From NCBI GenBank assembly GCA_019232625.1, contig JAFANP010000025.1, positions 1 through 64,000 of the forward strand: a stretch of 64,000 nucleotides of DNA. The letters are read 5' to 3'. The notes beneath the pieces were generated by a model that saw only the letters and a program-made list of their open reading frames with translations, had not been told where the DNA came from and ran no database searches. Made by a program: the position numbers and the translations under genes. Origin of the DNA: Alphaproteobacteria bacterium. Its GTDB lineage: Bacteria; Pseudomonadota; Alphaproteobacteria; Sphingomonadales; Sphingomonadaceae. Below, piece after piece: positions 8,030 through 17,089 of the stretch (the first letter of the stretch is position 1; every line of letters starts with the position of its first letter).

Positions 8030-9850
8030 GTGTTTGGACTGAAGCAGGCATTGTTCGGCCGCAAGGGCGTGGCCCCGGGAAGCGGGCGCCCGCGCCCGTC
8101 CCCGGTGGAGGAGGAAGCGCGCAACGGCGCGGCCATGACCTATGCGGACGTGAAGGCGCGCTGCGCCTCGATCGGCCGCCGCGAGGGCGGCCCGCCGCAC
8201 CTCTACGTCAACGGCGTCATCACCGGCCTGTCGCCGGAGGAACGGGGGGCGGTGCTCGTCTCCGCGGCGACCGAGACGGACTGCCTCGGGCGCTATTGGG
8301 GCGACCCGGCGGCGCCCGAATATTGGCCGTCCCGCTGCCACGACACCTGCCTTCGAATGGAGGTCGCCGTCGCTCCGGAGCAACTGCCGGCTCTGCTGAC
8401 CCTGATGGTCGCCAACAAGGCTTACGAGAAATATTATCACGGCCAGTCGTTCGCGGCGCTTCTGAGGCTCATCAAGAAGGCTATCGCCGACGGCGGCTTC
8501 CTCACCTCCGCGGACGTCGCGCGGCTGGCGGAATTCTCCGTGATGCTGCGCGCCGAGGCGGACAAGCAGAGGGACAAGCCCAAGCAGAAGGCGCTCCTCA
8601 AACGGGCCGAGCTGATCGAGAAGCTCGGCAGCGTCGAGGTCTCGGCGACCTCCCTCCTGATGGAACGGTGCGAGGGCGCCGAGAACCCGCACGCGCCCGG
8701 CGACGCGCCGCCGAACCTCGTCTTCTGGAGCAGCCTGCTCGCGGCCTTCGCCGAGGGACTGCACGAGATCAGGGGCGCGTTCCAGGCCGCGAAGGTCCCG
8801 GCCTGGATGAAGTCCCAGGCCGCGTTCGAGGCGGCCTGGCCCGCCGCCGGCCCGATCGCGCCGCGCTTCGGCGCGTGGGAGGAGGGCGACGACAAAGTTC
8901 GCGGCTTCGCCGTCTTGCGCGAACTCGCGAAAAGACGGGGGAAAGTCCACCAGCCTCTGGTCGAGCCCGAGCGCGTCCGCCGTCTCCCGGAGCTTCGGGC
9001 CCTTTACGCCCCGACCTTTCGATGGGTGTGGAATACGCCCCAGATACCCGCCCTGGAGCGGCTTGCCGACCTCGAGCGGCCGGGCTGGACCGAGCTCCTC
9101 GAGCACCTTATCACCGCGCGCATGGCGCCTCGGCCCACCGCGACCTGGCGCAAGCAGGCGGTTGCGCTGGCGGACGCCATCGGGCGCGACGAGGTGCGCG
9201 CCCGGCTGGCCGACTGGCTTCAGCTGTTCCACTCACCCCCGCTCAACCCGATTTCGCTCGCCGACCGGACCAATGCCGAGGCGATCGGCCGGCAGGTCGA
9301 GACCCTGAACGAGGCGCTGCCCGACTGGCCGCAGCGGATCGCGCCCGAAGAGATTCCCGCCGTCGGCCGCGCCCTCGCGATGGTCGCGGCCAGCGGCGCG
9401 GGGGCCGACCTGTCCCGCGTCCTCGCGCCCAATTTCCTCGAATGCGACGATCATCGCTGGGAGGGGAAGAGCGCGTCCGAGGGGCAGTTGCGGCTGCCGA
9501 GCCAGCGCTGGAACGACAAGCCGGGCAACTGGCTCCAGGTCAGCCTCGAGAACGAGACCCTCTTGCGCGGCGCGATATGGCTCGCGACCGAGATATTGGA
9601 TCGCGCCGACGTCATCGCGACGCTCGAGGCGGTGGCGCTTTCCGCCTCGGCGCGGCTCCACCTCAGCGACGGCGGACAGCGTTCGAAGGTCCTCGCCAAC
9701 GCCGCCATCGCCACTCTGATCGACCTCGGCGGGAGCGACGTCGACCAGGCCGTCTACCGATTGTCGCAGGCGATTCCCGACCGAACCATCAACGCCGCCC
9801 TGTTCAAGGCGCTGAACCGCGGCGGCGAGGCTCAGCCGGCTTCCGAATAG
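8030..9850 (+). CDS. Uncharacterised 606-residue protein
   Basis: I do not recognise this family. The GTG at 8030 has GGGAGG about 9 nt upstream. The protein looks soluble, with no signal peptide or membrane helix. The N-terminal ~35 residues are low-complexity and basic; the rest alternates amphipathic helices rich in Ala/Leu/Glu with occasional Trp-rich turns, resembling a helical repeat. A lysine-rich segment lies around residues 180-205. Its 3' end overlaps the 3' end of the giant helicase gene by 19 bp in convergent orientation. It may belong to the same accessory block, but co-function is only an inference from position. Confidence 0.7.
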   Translation: MFGLKQALFGRKGVAPGSGRPRPSPVEEEARNGAAMTYADVKARCASIGRREGGPPHLYVNGVITGLSPEERGAVLVSAATETDCLGRYWGDPAAPEYWPSRCHDTCLRMEVAVAPEQLPALLTLMVANKAYEKYYHGQSFAALLRLIKKAIADGGFLTSADVARLAEFSVMLRAEADKQRDKPKQKALLKRAELIEKLGSVEVSATSLLMERCEGAENPHAPGDAPPNLVFWSSLLAAFAEGLHEIRGAFQAAKVPAWMKSQAAFEAAWPAAGPIAPRFGAWEEGDDKVRGFAVLRELAKRRGKVHQPLVEPERVRRLPELRALYAPTFRWVWNTPQIPALERLADLERPGWTELLEHLITARMAPRPTATWRKQAVALADAIGRDEVRARLADWLQLFHSPPLNPISLADRTNAEAIGRQVETLNEALPDWPQRIAPEEIPAVGRALAMVAASGAGADLSRVLAPNFLECDDHRWEGKSASEGQLRLPSQRWNDKPGNWLQVSLENETLLRGAIWLATEILDRADVIATLEAVALSASARLHLSDGGQRSKVLANAAIATLIDLGGSDVDQAVYRLSQAIPDRTINAALFKALNRGGEAQPASE

Positions 9851-12800
9851 CCCTTGCGGGTCTTTTCTAGCGTCAGCTTGACCGCTTCGCGGCGGGCGCG
9901 TTCCGGATCCTCGAAGGTCTTGACGAGGCGCTGCCCCTTGGTTCCGACCCGGCCGAACTCCACCACCAGGTCGCAGCCGTCGGTGCCGACCCGCCAGAAC
10001 TTGTTCGACCCGCCCTCCACCAGGCGGAATTCGGTCAGCCCCGCGCCTTGAAGGACATCGGCCTCGGGTTCGCTCTCCGAGTCGAGCGCCTCGGCCTCGG
10101 CGACCGGCGCCGGCTCGATGACCTCGCTCGCGAGCGCCCAGCTGTCGCGCTCGAGCTCGCGCTCGATCCGCTCGACGGTCGCCTCGCGGGAGCGCAGCCA
10201 GGAGGCGACCGGCACGTCGAGCACCCGCCAGCCGAAGCCGCGCAGGATCGCCGGGCGGAAGACGAACCGCTCCTCGATCGACCCGCCAGCGCCGTCGTCG
10301 CGGTCGAGAAGCAGGCCGAGCGCATAGCCCTGCCGGTCCGGCGCGACGATGGCGAGGTCGCAGCGGAAGCTCGCCCCGCCGACATGCTCGTGCACCTCGT
10401 GCCCGCGGGCTCGCAGCGCCGCCGCCAGCGCTTCCCGGACCGGGTCCGGAGGCGCCGCCGCGCCGAAGGTCCGCGCCGCCTCCGGGTTCAGCGTGGTCAG
10501 GATCGCCTGCGCATGCTCGCTGGAGCCATGGGACTGGGCGTCGGCGAAGGCGAGGAAGGTTCGAAGCGCCCTTGCGCCGTCATTATGGACGTTGGTGATC
10601 GCCTCCGGCGCGATCGTCGAGACGATCGCCATGTGCCTGCGGGCGCGGCTGAAGATGACGTTGAGGCGCTTCTCCCCGCCGCGCTGGTTGATCGGCCCGA
10701 AGTTCATCGCCATCCGTCCGTCCGGACCGGGCGCGTAGCAGACGCTCATGACGATGATGTCGCGCTCGTCGCCCTGCACGTTCTCGAGGTTCTTCACGAA
10801 CAAACCGTTGAACTGCCCGTCATCCTCCCGCGCCTCCTCTTTCTCGAGGGCGGCGGCGAAGCCGGGGTCTTCGGCGGCAAGGGCGTCGAGGGCCGCCTCG
10901 ATCTCGCCCTGCTGCGCCTCGGAAAAGGCGACGATGCCGAGCGACTGGCCGGTCTCTCGTGAGAGCAGTTCGCGCACGAGCGCGGCGATGTAGCGCGCCT
11001 CGGCGGGGTTGATCCGGCCCTGGTAGACGCCGTCCGAAATCCGGTGCGTGGTGATCGGCAGATCCAGGAGGCGGTCGACGCCGCGCCCGGCCGCCTCGGG
11101 ATCATCGGCCCGGATCGCGTCGGAGGACGGGGAGCTCCTCGGCAGCGCCCGGTCGGGGATGGTGACGAGCTGCCCCGCGTAGAAGGCGGCGTTGGAGAAG
11201 CTGATCAGCGCCTCCGAACGGCTCCGGTAATGCCAGGCGAGCAAAGTCGCCGGGAGATTGCGCGCCGCCTGGTTGAGCAGGCTGTCGGCGTCGAGCAGGA
11301 TGGCGATCCTCTCGCCGTCCTCGTCCGCGACCACCTGCATCTCGTCCTCGGCCAGCGCGGCGGCGAAGAAGCTGGTCGGGGGCAGCTGCATCTCGTCGCC
11401 GACGACGATCACCTGGGCCGACCGGCACAAGGCCGGCACCGCCTCCTCCATCGGGATCTGGCTCGCCTCGTCGAAGACGACGACGTCGAACAGGTCCGGC
11501 TGAAGCGGCAGCGTGTCCGAGACGGAGAGCGGGCTCATCAGCCAGATCGGCTTCAGGTCGCCGACCACCCGGCCCGTCTCGTCGTCGGCGAGGTCGCGGA
11601 TCGAGCGGTGGCGCATCGTCTTGCCGAACTCATGCTCGAGCTCGCGCCGGCCCGTCGCATAAGCCTTCTTGAACGCGCGTCCGGCATTGTCGAGCTGGGT
11701 TACCGAGGTCTCGGAACGCTGCACGTTGCGACGGAAGTTGGCGTGGTGGATGGCGTCGATCGCCGCCGCATTGTCGGTCCGAAGCCGCTCGCGCGCGGCG
11801 GCCGCCCGCCGGGTGAGCGTCACCAGCCGGTCGACGTCGACTCGCCGGACGTCCGGGTTGCGGCGCTCGATGCGCGCGATCGCCTCGGCGACGACGAGCG
11901 CCTCCAGGCGGGGAAGCGGAAGGTCGAGCGTTCGAAGCATCCGCGCGACCGCCGGATCGGCGTCGTCCAGCTCCAGGAGCAGGAGGGCGAGCTCCGGCAG
12001 GTCGTCGCCGCTTTCACGAAGGTCGCGGAGCAGTTCGCCGAGCGCGTCGAAGGAGAGCGAACCGGCGTCCTCGACCGCTCCGTCGAGGGCGTCCGAAAGC
12101 TGGCGCAGGAGCGGCGCGGCGGCCAGGTCCGGCGCGAGCGCGGCGGCCCGTTCGGCCGCGCCGGCGAGCCGCTCCAGCAGCAGGGCCGAGGCGCCTTCGG
12201 GCGGAGTCTCGGCCAGCGCGTCCCGCAGGGCGAGCAGGCCGGCGAGGTCGGTCGTCTGCAGGCTCGCCTCGATCCCGGCCCTCGCCTCCCGGGCCCGGGC
12301 GCGCGCCGCATGGAGATCGGCGAGGGTCCGCAGGATCGACGTGAGCGAGGGCCGGACGGCATGGGCGGCGAAGTCGTAGCGGGATAGGAGCGTCGCCTTG
12401 AGCTGGCGCCAGGGACCGCTCAGGAAGCGGAAGAAGGAGCCTTCCTTGGCCTCGGCCACCGCCAGGGCGGCGGCTGTATCGGCCGGCGACAGCGGGTCCA
12501 GCCAGGCCTGCGCGTTCGCCGCCGCCTGGGCTTCCGCCTGGTCGAGCGCGGCGAGCCCGGCCGTTCGCGCGCGCAGGTCGGCGGCCCTGGGGGACGATGG
12601 GTCCAGCAGCTCGAGCGCCCCGGCAAGGCCGGTGGCGTCCAGCCGCTCGGCAAGCTGTGCGGCGGCGAGGGCCTCCTCGAGGGCCGTCCCCGGTCCGACG
12701 GCGAGGCTGCCTCCGTCGAGCCAGCGGTCGAGCCTGGCGAGCAGCGCCTCGGCCCGGTCGACCAGCGCCTCCAGGCTCGAGGCGGGTCGTTCGCTGCGCG

Positions 12801-15297
12801 CGATCGCCGGGCCGAGCCGGGCCAAGGGATGGGGGGCGAAGCTCTTCTGGCCGCCCGCCTCGCGTGCGGCGCGGGCCAGCCGGTCCGCCAGCGCCCGATG
12901 GGCGTCCCAGGCGGCGAGCGTCGGCAGGGCTTCGCGCAGCGCCGGCGTCAACTCCCCGGCGGGCGGCAAGGCGGCGGCGCGGCGCACCAGCGCGCGCAGG
13001 GCTGGCCCTTCGGCACGGCTTCCGACGCTCCGGTCCCAAGCGTCGATCGTCTCGAGTTGCCCGGCAAGGACGGCGATGGTGGAGTCCCGCGCCGCGCGGG
13101 CGGCGTTGAGCCGGTCGGCGGTCTTCCCCCATCGTTCGTATTGCTGCTTGAGATCGGCGATGAAGGGCTTCTTGTCCTCCTGGCTGTCGTGGATGACGCA
13201 GGCAAGCTGATCGAGACCCGCCTGGCCGAGGCGATGGAAGACGACGTCGAGCGCGGCGCGCTTCTCGCACACGAACAGCACGCGCCGTCCCCGCGCCGCA
13301 TAATCGGCGATGAGGTTGGTGATGGTCTGCGACTTGCCGGTTCCGGGCGGCCCCTGGATGATGAAGCTTCGCCCGGTCCGGGCAGGGGCGACCGCGGCGT
13401 CCTGGGTCGCGTCCGCCGCCACCACGTTCCACTGCTCCGCGAGCGCGACGGGCGGCGGCGCCTGCTGGACGAACGGGCGCGGCTCGATCGAGAAGATCTG
13501 GTCGAAGGCCGGCTGCGCCCGGTCCCGCTCGATCAGCTCGGCATAGTCGCGCACCAGCGACATCTTCTTGTAGTTGAGGTTGGCGAGGGTGACCGCGGTG
13601 AGATCCACCTGCCAGGCGAAGCGATGGCCTTCGTCGACCCCGGACGAATAGGTCATCGCCTGGCTCTCGGCGACCATCAGCGCGCTTCGTGGGGGAGGCG
13701 GGCCGCCCGCGGCCATGCGCTGCGGCAAGGGCGACGGCCGAACGAACTTCTCGAACAAGGCCGCGCCCAGCGGCCGGTAGTCGTCGCGGGCGTAGCTGAA
13801 GTCGGTCTTAGCGCTCACCGACTGGCGGGCGCCGGGCTTGCGGCGCTGGAACCGGTTCACGCGCTGCACGGCGCGCTGGAGGATGAGCCGGATCTGGGGT
13901 TTGTCCTGAAGCTCGAGCCGGACTCCGGGTTCGCTCGCATGGATCTGCCGGAGCAGGTCGTCGTGGATCTGCGACAGGGAGACCTCCCCGAGGTCGACCG
14001 TCTCCGGAAGCGCGATGTCGTAGAGCGAGCGAAGCTGATGGCGAAGCGCGGGGTTGAACTCCGCCAGATTCTCCGGACAGCGCAGCATGTAGCGGTCGGC
14101 CACCCCCTTGGCCTTGCTGAGCTCCGCCGGAAGCCAGAGAAGCGGCGAGACGATCCGCTCGTCCGGCGCTTCCTTGAGATTGTGCCAGTGGAGGAAGGCG
14201 ATCACCAGCCGCAGGTTGGAGAAGCCGTATTCCGCGCGGTCGCGGCGGGTCTCCTGGATGATCCGGTCGAACGCGGAGGGCAGATGCGGCTGGTCCTCGA
14301 AGCGCAGCCAGCGGTTGAGCGGAAGCGCCTTGCCGCCGAGCACGTCGGCGGCGAAATCCCCTTTCCAGGTGCACAATTGATCGCCGCGCACCGATTCGAG
14401 GCGCATCACGATCGGCATCGAGCCTTCGGTCAGGTTGACGCTGCTTTGGGTGCTTCGGAAGTGGAGCAGGCGGTTGCGGCGCGACAGGTCGAAGAGGCGG
14501 TCGCGCAGATGCGCCAGCACCGCGGTGCGCCGCCCGCTCGTCCCCGCCGCTCCGGAGAGCGCCCGTTCGACGGCCAGGCCCGCCGGCTGGTCCCGGTAGT
14601 TTTCGAGGCGCTTGGCGAGGTCCTCGAGATCGGTGGCGCGCTCGTGGCGGTTGAGGGCGGTGGCCTCGAGGATGAGCGTGGCGACGACCGGGTGCAGCCG
14701 CGGCGCAAGCGCGAACAGGTTGCTCCGGTGCAGGGAGAAGCGCTCGACGGCGTCCGCGTCGCTCAAGTCGAGGCCGCAAGCCAGGGTCGCGAGCACCATG
14801 CCGGCCTGGAAGACGTCGGTGATCTCGTCATGGTGGCCGAGCGCGATCTCCCAGCTGCGCAGGCCCGGGAGATAGACGGGCTTGGTGATCGCCTCGTCCT
14901 CCTCCTGCCCGGCGCGCAGGTCGTCGACCCGGGTCTGCGCGCCTTCCTCGTTGGTGACCCGATATTCGCCGACGATCTTGAGCGCCGACGAGGCGTTGGG
15001 CTGGACGCGCCGGATCGCGGCGTCGTCGAGGGCCGGCGGCCGGCCGGCGCCGTCGACCAAGGCGAAGCGGCCGTCCGCCTGCTGGACCACCGTATCGGGG
15101 CCGATGTCGGCGACGAGGCCCCTGCGATGAAGCGCCGCGACTTCCCGAAAGAGGGGGACCATCGCATGGACCAGGTCCTCGGTCGGGAAGGGGCGCGAGA
15201 TGCGCTGCAGCCACTCGCCGAGCCGCCGCGGCGGACGGGCTTCCCCGTTCGGCGGCCCGTCCTCGTTCGGCGGCCCGTCGACGTCCGGCGCGCTCAT
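9832..15297 (-). CDS. Giant DUF4011/COG1112 helicase with pseudokinase-like N-terminus, Vsr-like nuclease fold and C-terminal WGR domain
   Basis: The ATG at 15297 overlaps the upstream peptidase stop (ATGA) and gives 1821 residues. Domains, in order: a kinase C-lobe-like segment (~36-235) with degenerate catalytic residues; DUF4011 (~258 onward, RLFDLSRRNRLLHF); a superfamily 1 helicase of the COG1112/AAA_11-AAA_12 type with Walker A GPPGTGKS near 650 and Walker B FDEAS near 1272, separated by a long helical insert; helicase C-terminal motifs (YRSRSEALISFSN, VQGDERDIIVMSVCYAPG); a Vsr/MTES_1575-type nuclease fold (~1619-1719, FRCDLAIVAPD, GWRVLDVPVASWL); and a WGR domain (~1750-1815, FWRVGTDGCDLVVEFGRVG). 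Relatives occur in antiphage and DNA-stress systems. The role here is inferred. Confidence 0.85.
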   Translation of the reverse strand: MSAPDVDGPPNEDGPPNGEARPPRRLGEWLQRISRPFPTEDLVHAMVPLFREVAALHRRGLVADIGPDTVVQQADGRFALVDGAGRPPALDDAAIRRVQPNASSALKIVGEYRVTNEEGAQTRVDDLRAGQEEDEAITKPVYLPGLRSWEIALGHHDEITDVFQAGMVLATLACGLDLSDADAVERFSLHRSNLFALAPRLHPVVATLILEATALNRHERATDLEDLAKRLENYRDQPAGLAVERALSGAAGTSGRRTAVLAHLRDRLFDLSRRNRLLHFRSTQSSVNLTEGSMPIVMRLESVRGDQLCTWKGDFAADVLGGKALPLNRWLRFEDQPHLPSAFDRIIQETRRDRAEYGFSNLRLVIAFLHWHNLKEAPDERIVSPLLWLPAELSKAKGVADRYMLRCPENLAEFNPALRHQLRSLYDIALPETVDLGEVSLSQIHDDLLRQIHASEPGVRLELQDKPQIRLILQRAVQRVNRFQRRKPGARQSVSAKTDFSYARDDYRPLGAALFEKFVRPSPLPQRMAAGGPPPPRSALMVAESQAMTYSSGVDEGHRFAWQVDLTAVTLANLNYKKMSLVRDYAELIERDRAQPAFDQIFSIEPRPFVQQAPPPVALAEQWNVVAADATQDAAVAPARTGRSFIIQGPPGTGKSQTITNLIADYAARGRRVLFVCEKRAALDVVFHRLGQAGLDQLACVIHDSQEDKKPFIADLKQQYERWGKTADRLNAARAARDSTIAVLAGQLETIDAWDRSVGSRAEGPALRALVRRAAALPPAGELTPALREALPTLAAWDAHRALADRLARAAREAGGQKSFAPHPLARLGPAIARSERPASSLEALVDRAEALLARLDRWLDGGSLAVGPGTALEEALAAAQLAERLDATGLAGALELLDPSSPRAADLRARTAGLAALDQAEAQAAANAQAWLDPLSPADTAAALAVAEAKEGSFFRFLSGPWRQLKATLLSRYDFAAHAVRPSLTSILRTLADLHAARARAREARAGIEASLQTTDLAGLLALRDALAETPPEGASALLLERLAGAAERAAALAPDLAAAPLLRQLSDALDGAVEDAGSLSFDALGELLRDLRESGDDLPELALLLLELDDADPAVARMLRTLDLPLPRLEALVVAEAIARIERRNPDVRRVDVDRLVTLTRRAAAARERLRTDNAAAIDAIHHANFRRNVQRSETSVTQLDNAGRAFKKAYATGRRELEHEFGKTMRHRSIRDLADDETGRVVGDLKPIWLMSPLSVSDTLPLQPDLFDVVVFDEASQIPMEEAVPALCRSAQVIVVGDEMQLPPTSFFAAALAEDEMQVVADEDGERIAILLDADSLLNQAARNLPATLLAWHYRSRSEALISFSNAAFYAGQLVTIPDRALPRSSPSSDAIRADDPEAAGRGVDRLLDLPITTHRISDGVYQGRINPAEARYIAALVRELLSRETGQSLGIVAFSEAQQGEIEAALDALAAEDPGFAAALEKEEAREDDGQFNGLFVKNLENVQGDERDIIVMSVCYAPGPDGRMAMNFGPINQRGGEKRLNVIFSRARRHMAIVSTIAPEAITNVHNDGARALRTFLAFADAQSHGSSEHAQAILTTLNPEAARTFGAAAPPDPVREALAAALRARGHEVHEHVGGASFRCDLAIVAPDRQGYALGLLLDRDDGAGGSIEERFVFRPAILRGFGWRVLDVPVASWLRSREATVERIERELERDSWALASEVIEPAPVAEAEALDSESEPEADVLQGAGLTEFRLVEGGSNKFWRVGTDGCDLVVEFGRVGTKGQRLVKTFEDPERARREAVKLTLEKTRKGYSEAG

Positions 15298-16481
15298 GCG
15301 GCCCTCGCCGCCTGGGAGACGAGCCGGTCGGCCGCCGCCCTGGTCCATTTGAGGTCCCGCTTCAGCGACTGCTTGAAGAGGTCGGTGGCGCCTATCTCCG
15401 CCGCCGCCTTGGCTGCCGCGAGCATGACCGAGTCGCGCGAGTCGCCGTCCGCCATGGCGCAGTCGAACATCAGCGCGATGAAATAGCCCCGGGTCGCGTC
15501 GTCGATCCGGTCCCTGGCGATGGCGGCGTAGTCGAACGGCGCCTCGCCGGCGCCGAAATCGGGAAACAGGCGCCTGACCTGGTTGAGCACGGCCCCCTCC
15601 GGATCCGGAACGTCCTTGAGAAAGCGGGCGAGGAAGCCCCGGGTCGCCGCCGTCAGCTCGGCCTGTCGGAGGAGGTCGAGCGCCTCGATCGACAAGGGTC
15701 CGGCGAGTCGGCGATCGAGCCATTCCTCCAGGCCCGGATCGCCGGACCACCAGCGGTCGAGGGCTCGCGCGCGAAGGAAGGATTCCGGGTGCGACTGGCC
15801 CCCCGACCGGCCGGCGCCCTCCTCCAGCTCCTCGGCCTGGCGTAGATAGGCGGCCGGATCGACGGTGCTGAGCCCGGTCATGGTCTTGACCAGCAGCGAA
15901 ACCGCGGGCGCGATCTCGCCGGCGGCCAGCGCCGCCGCGCGATCGGCGTAGAGCTCGGTGACGAGGCTCATCAGCCGCGCCGTCTCGCGGTGGGACGGCG
16001 CCGCGTCGGCATAGGAGAGGGCGAGATCAAGGATGCGGCTCGCCTGGTGGAAGGCGCCGTCCTCGATCGACCAGAGGTGGAAATGGGCGAGCTCGTGCCC
16101 CATCAGGGCGAGCAGCTCCGCCGGGTCCAGCTTTTCGAGGATCGGGCCGAAGAAGATCAGGTGGACCTCGCCCGGGATGAAGCAGAGCGAGGCGTTCATC
16201 GAGCCGTCATTGGCTTGGTAGAGCGTGACGGGCGCATCGATCCCGAGGGCCGAGCGCGCGGCGTCGGCGGCGGCGAACACCTCCGGGTGGGAGCCGGGCT
16301 CGAGCCGGTAGGTCTCCCGCAGCATCGCCGCCCGGGTTTCGGCCGCCTGCTGCCGCTGCACGTCGGCGGATTGCGCCCAGGCCCAGACCTGCGGCTCGTT
16401 CTCCCGGAAATAAGCGACGATCCGGCGGTGATAGTCGAGCGGAGAAAGCTCCCGCTTCTCCGGCGTCGGTGCTTCGTCCAT
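15294..16481 (-). CDS. M48-like zinc metallopeptidase, possible C-terminal TerB-like domain
   Basis: This 395-residue protein carries HELAH at residues 129-133 and a downstream ELYAD at 176-180, the HExxH...ExxxD zinc-ligand pattern of M48-type peptidases. No convincing membrane helix is present, unlike HtpX/Ste24. Residues ~300-350 (CAMADGDSRDSVMLAAAK) recall a TerB-like helical domain, but this is tentative. The start is uncertain: the ATG at 16481 is preceded very closely by GGGAGGG, and a GTG at 16505 is also possible. The stop overlaps the start of the giant helicase by 4 bp, so the two are translationally coupled. The function is unknown. Confidence 0.78.
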   Translation of the reverse strand: MDEAPTPEKRELSPLDYHRRIVAYFRENEPQVWAWAQSADVQRQQAAETRAAMLRETYRLEPGSHPEVFAAADAARSALGIDAPVTLYQANDGSMNASLCFIPGEVHLIFFGPILEKLDPAELLALMGHELAHFHLWSIEDGAFHQASRILDLALSYADAAPSHRETARLMSLVTELYADRAAALAAGEIAPAVSLLVKTMTGLSTVDPAAYLRQAEELEEGAGRSGGQSHPESFLRARALDRWWSGDPGLEEWLDRRLAGPLSIEALDLLRQAELTAATRGFLARFLKDVPDPEGAVLNQVRRLFPDFGAGEAPFDYAAIARDRIDDATRGYFIALMFDCAMADGDSRDSVMLAAAKAAAEIGATDLFKQSLKRDLKWTRAAADRLVSQAARAA

Positions 16482-16643
16482 CCCTCCCACTTCCCGCTGA
16501 TTCACCCGTCTCCGCCCCCAAGGTAGAGACAAGGTGCCCGGCCGGTCACTACCAAATCGCGAAATGCCGTCCGAAGAGAGGCGCTTAGTCCGTCTGAAGA
16601 GGGAGCGGGGCCGATCCGCGGAGGAACGATCAAGCCTGTGGGC

Positions 16644-17087
16644 TCACCGCCGCTTCATGAACTGGGCGGCGGCATCGCAGGCGAGGCGGTCGGCGCGCTC
16701 GTTCTCGGGGTGGCCGCTATGGCCCTTCACCCAGCGCCAGTCGATCTTGTGGGGAGCGGCGGCGTCGAGCAGCTCCTGCCACAGCTCGGCATTCTTCACC
16801 GGCTTGCGGTCCGCCGTGCGCCAGCCGTTGCGGCGCCAGCCGTGGATCCACTTGGTGATGCCGTCGCGTAGATAGACGCTGTCGGTGTGGAGGACCACGG
16901 CGCACGGTCGCTTCAGCGCCTCGAGCGCGCGGATCGCCGCCATCATCTCCATGCGGTTGTTGGTGGTGAGCGCCTCGCCGCCCGACAGCTCCTTCTCGTG
17001 CCGCCCGGCGCGGATCACCGCGCCCCAGCCGCCGGGCCCGGGATTGCCCTTGCAGGCGCCGTCCGTGAAGATCTCGACGTCGCTCAA
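16644..17087 (-). CDS. rnhA: Ribonuclease HI
   Basis: This 147-residue enzyme degrades the RNA strand of RNA:DNA hybrids. All catalytic carboxylates are visible: D9 ([15 protein letters not shown]), E47 (NNRMEMMA), D69 ([11 protein letters not shown]) and D133 (ENERADRLA), with the KGHSGH loop carrying the catalytic histidine. No ATG is available; a TTG at 17087, two bases after the ispH stop, gives the usual N-terminus. The gene follows ispH in the same operon. Confidence 0.93.
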   Translation of the reverse strand: MSDVEIFTDGACKGNPGPGGWGAVIRAGRHEKELSGGEALTTNNRMEMMAAIRALEALKRPCAVVLHTDSVYLRDGITKWIHGWRRNGWRTADRKPVKNAELWQELLDAAAPHKIDWRWVKGHSGHPENERADRLACDAAAQFMKRR

Positions 17088-17089
17088 GA

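Noticed and set aside
12829-15486. An 885-codon plus-strand open frame across the helicase gene
   Set aside because: It is the shadow of the giant helicase; no motif is seen and the opposite strand has all the domains.
15298-15750. N-terminal extension of the giant helicase by 151 codons
   Set aside because: It lies over the 3' part of the peptidase gene in another frame and is Arg/Gly-rich; the ATG at 15297 overlapping the peptidase stop is the better start.
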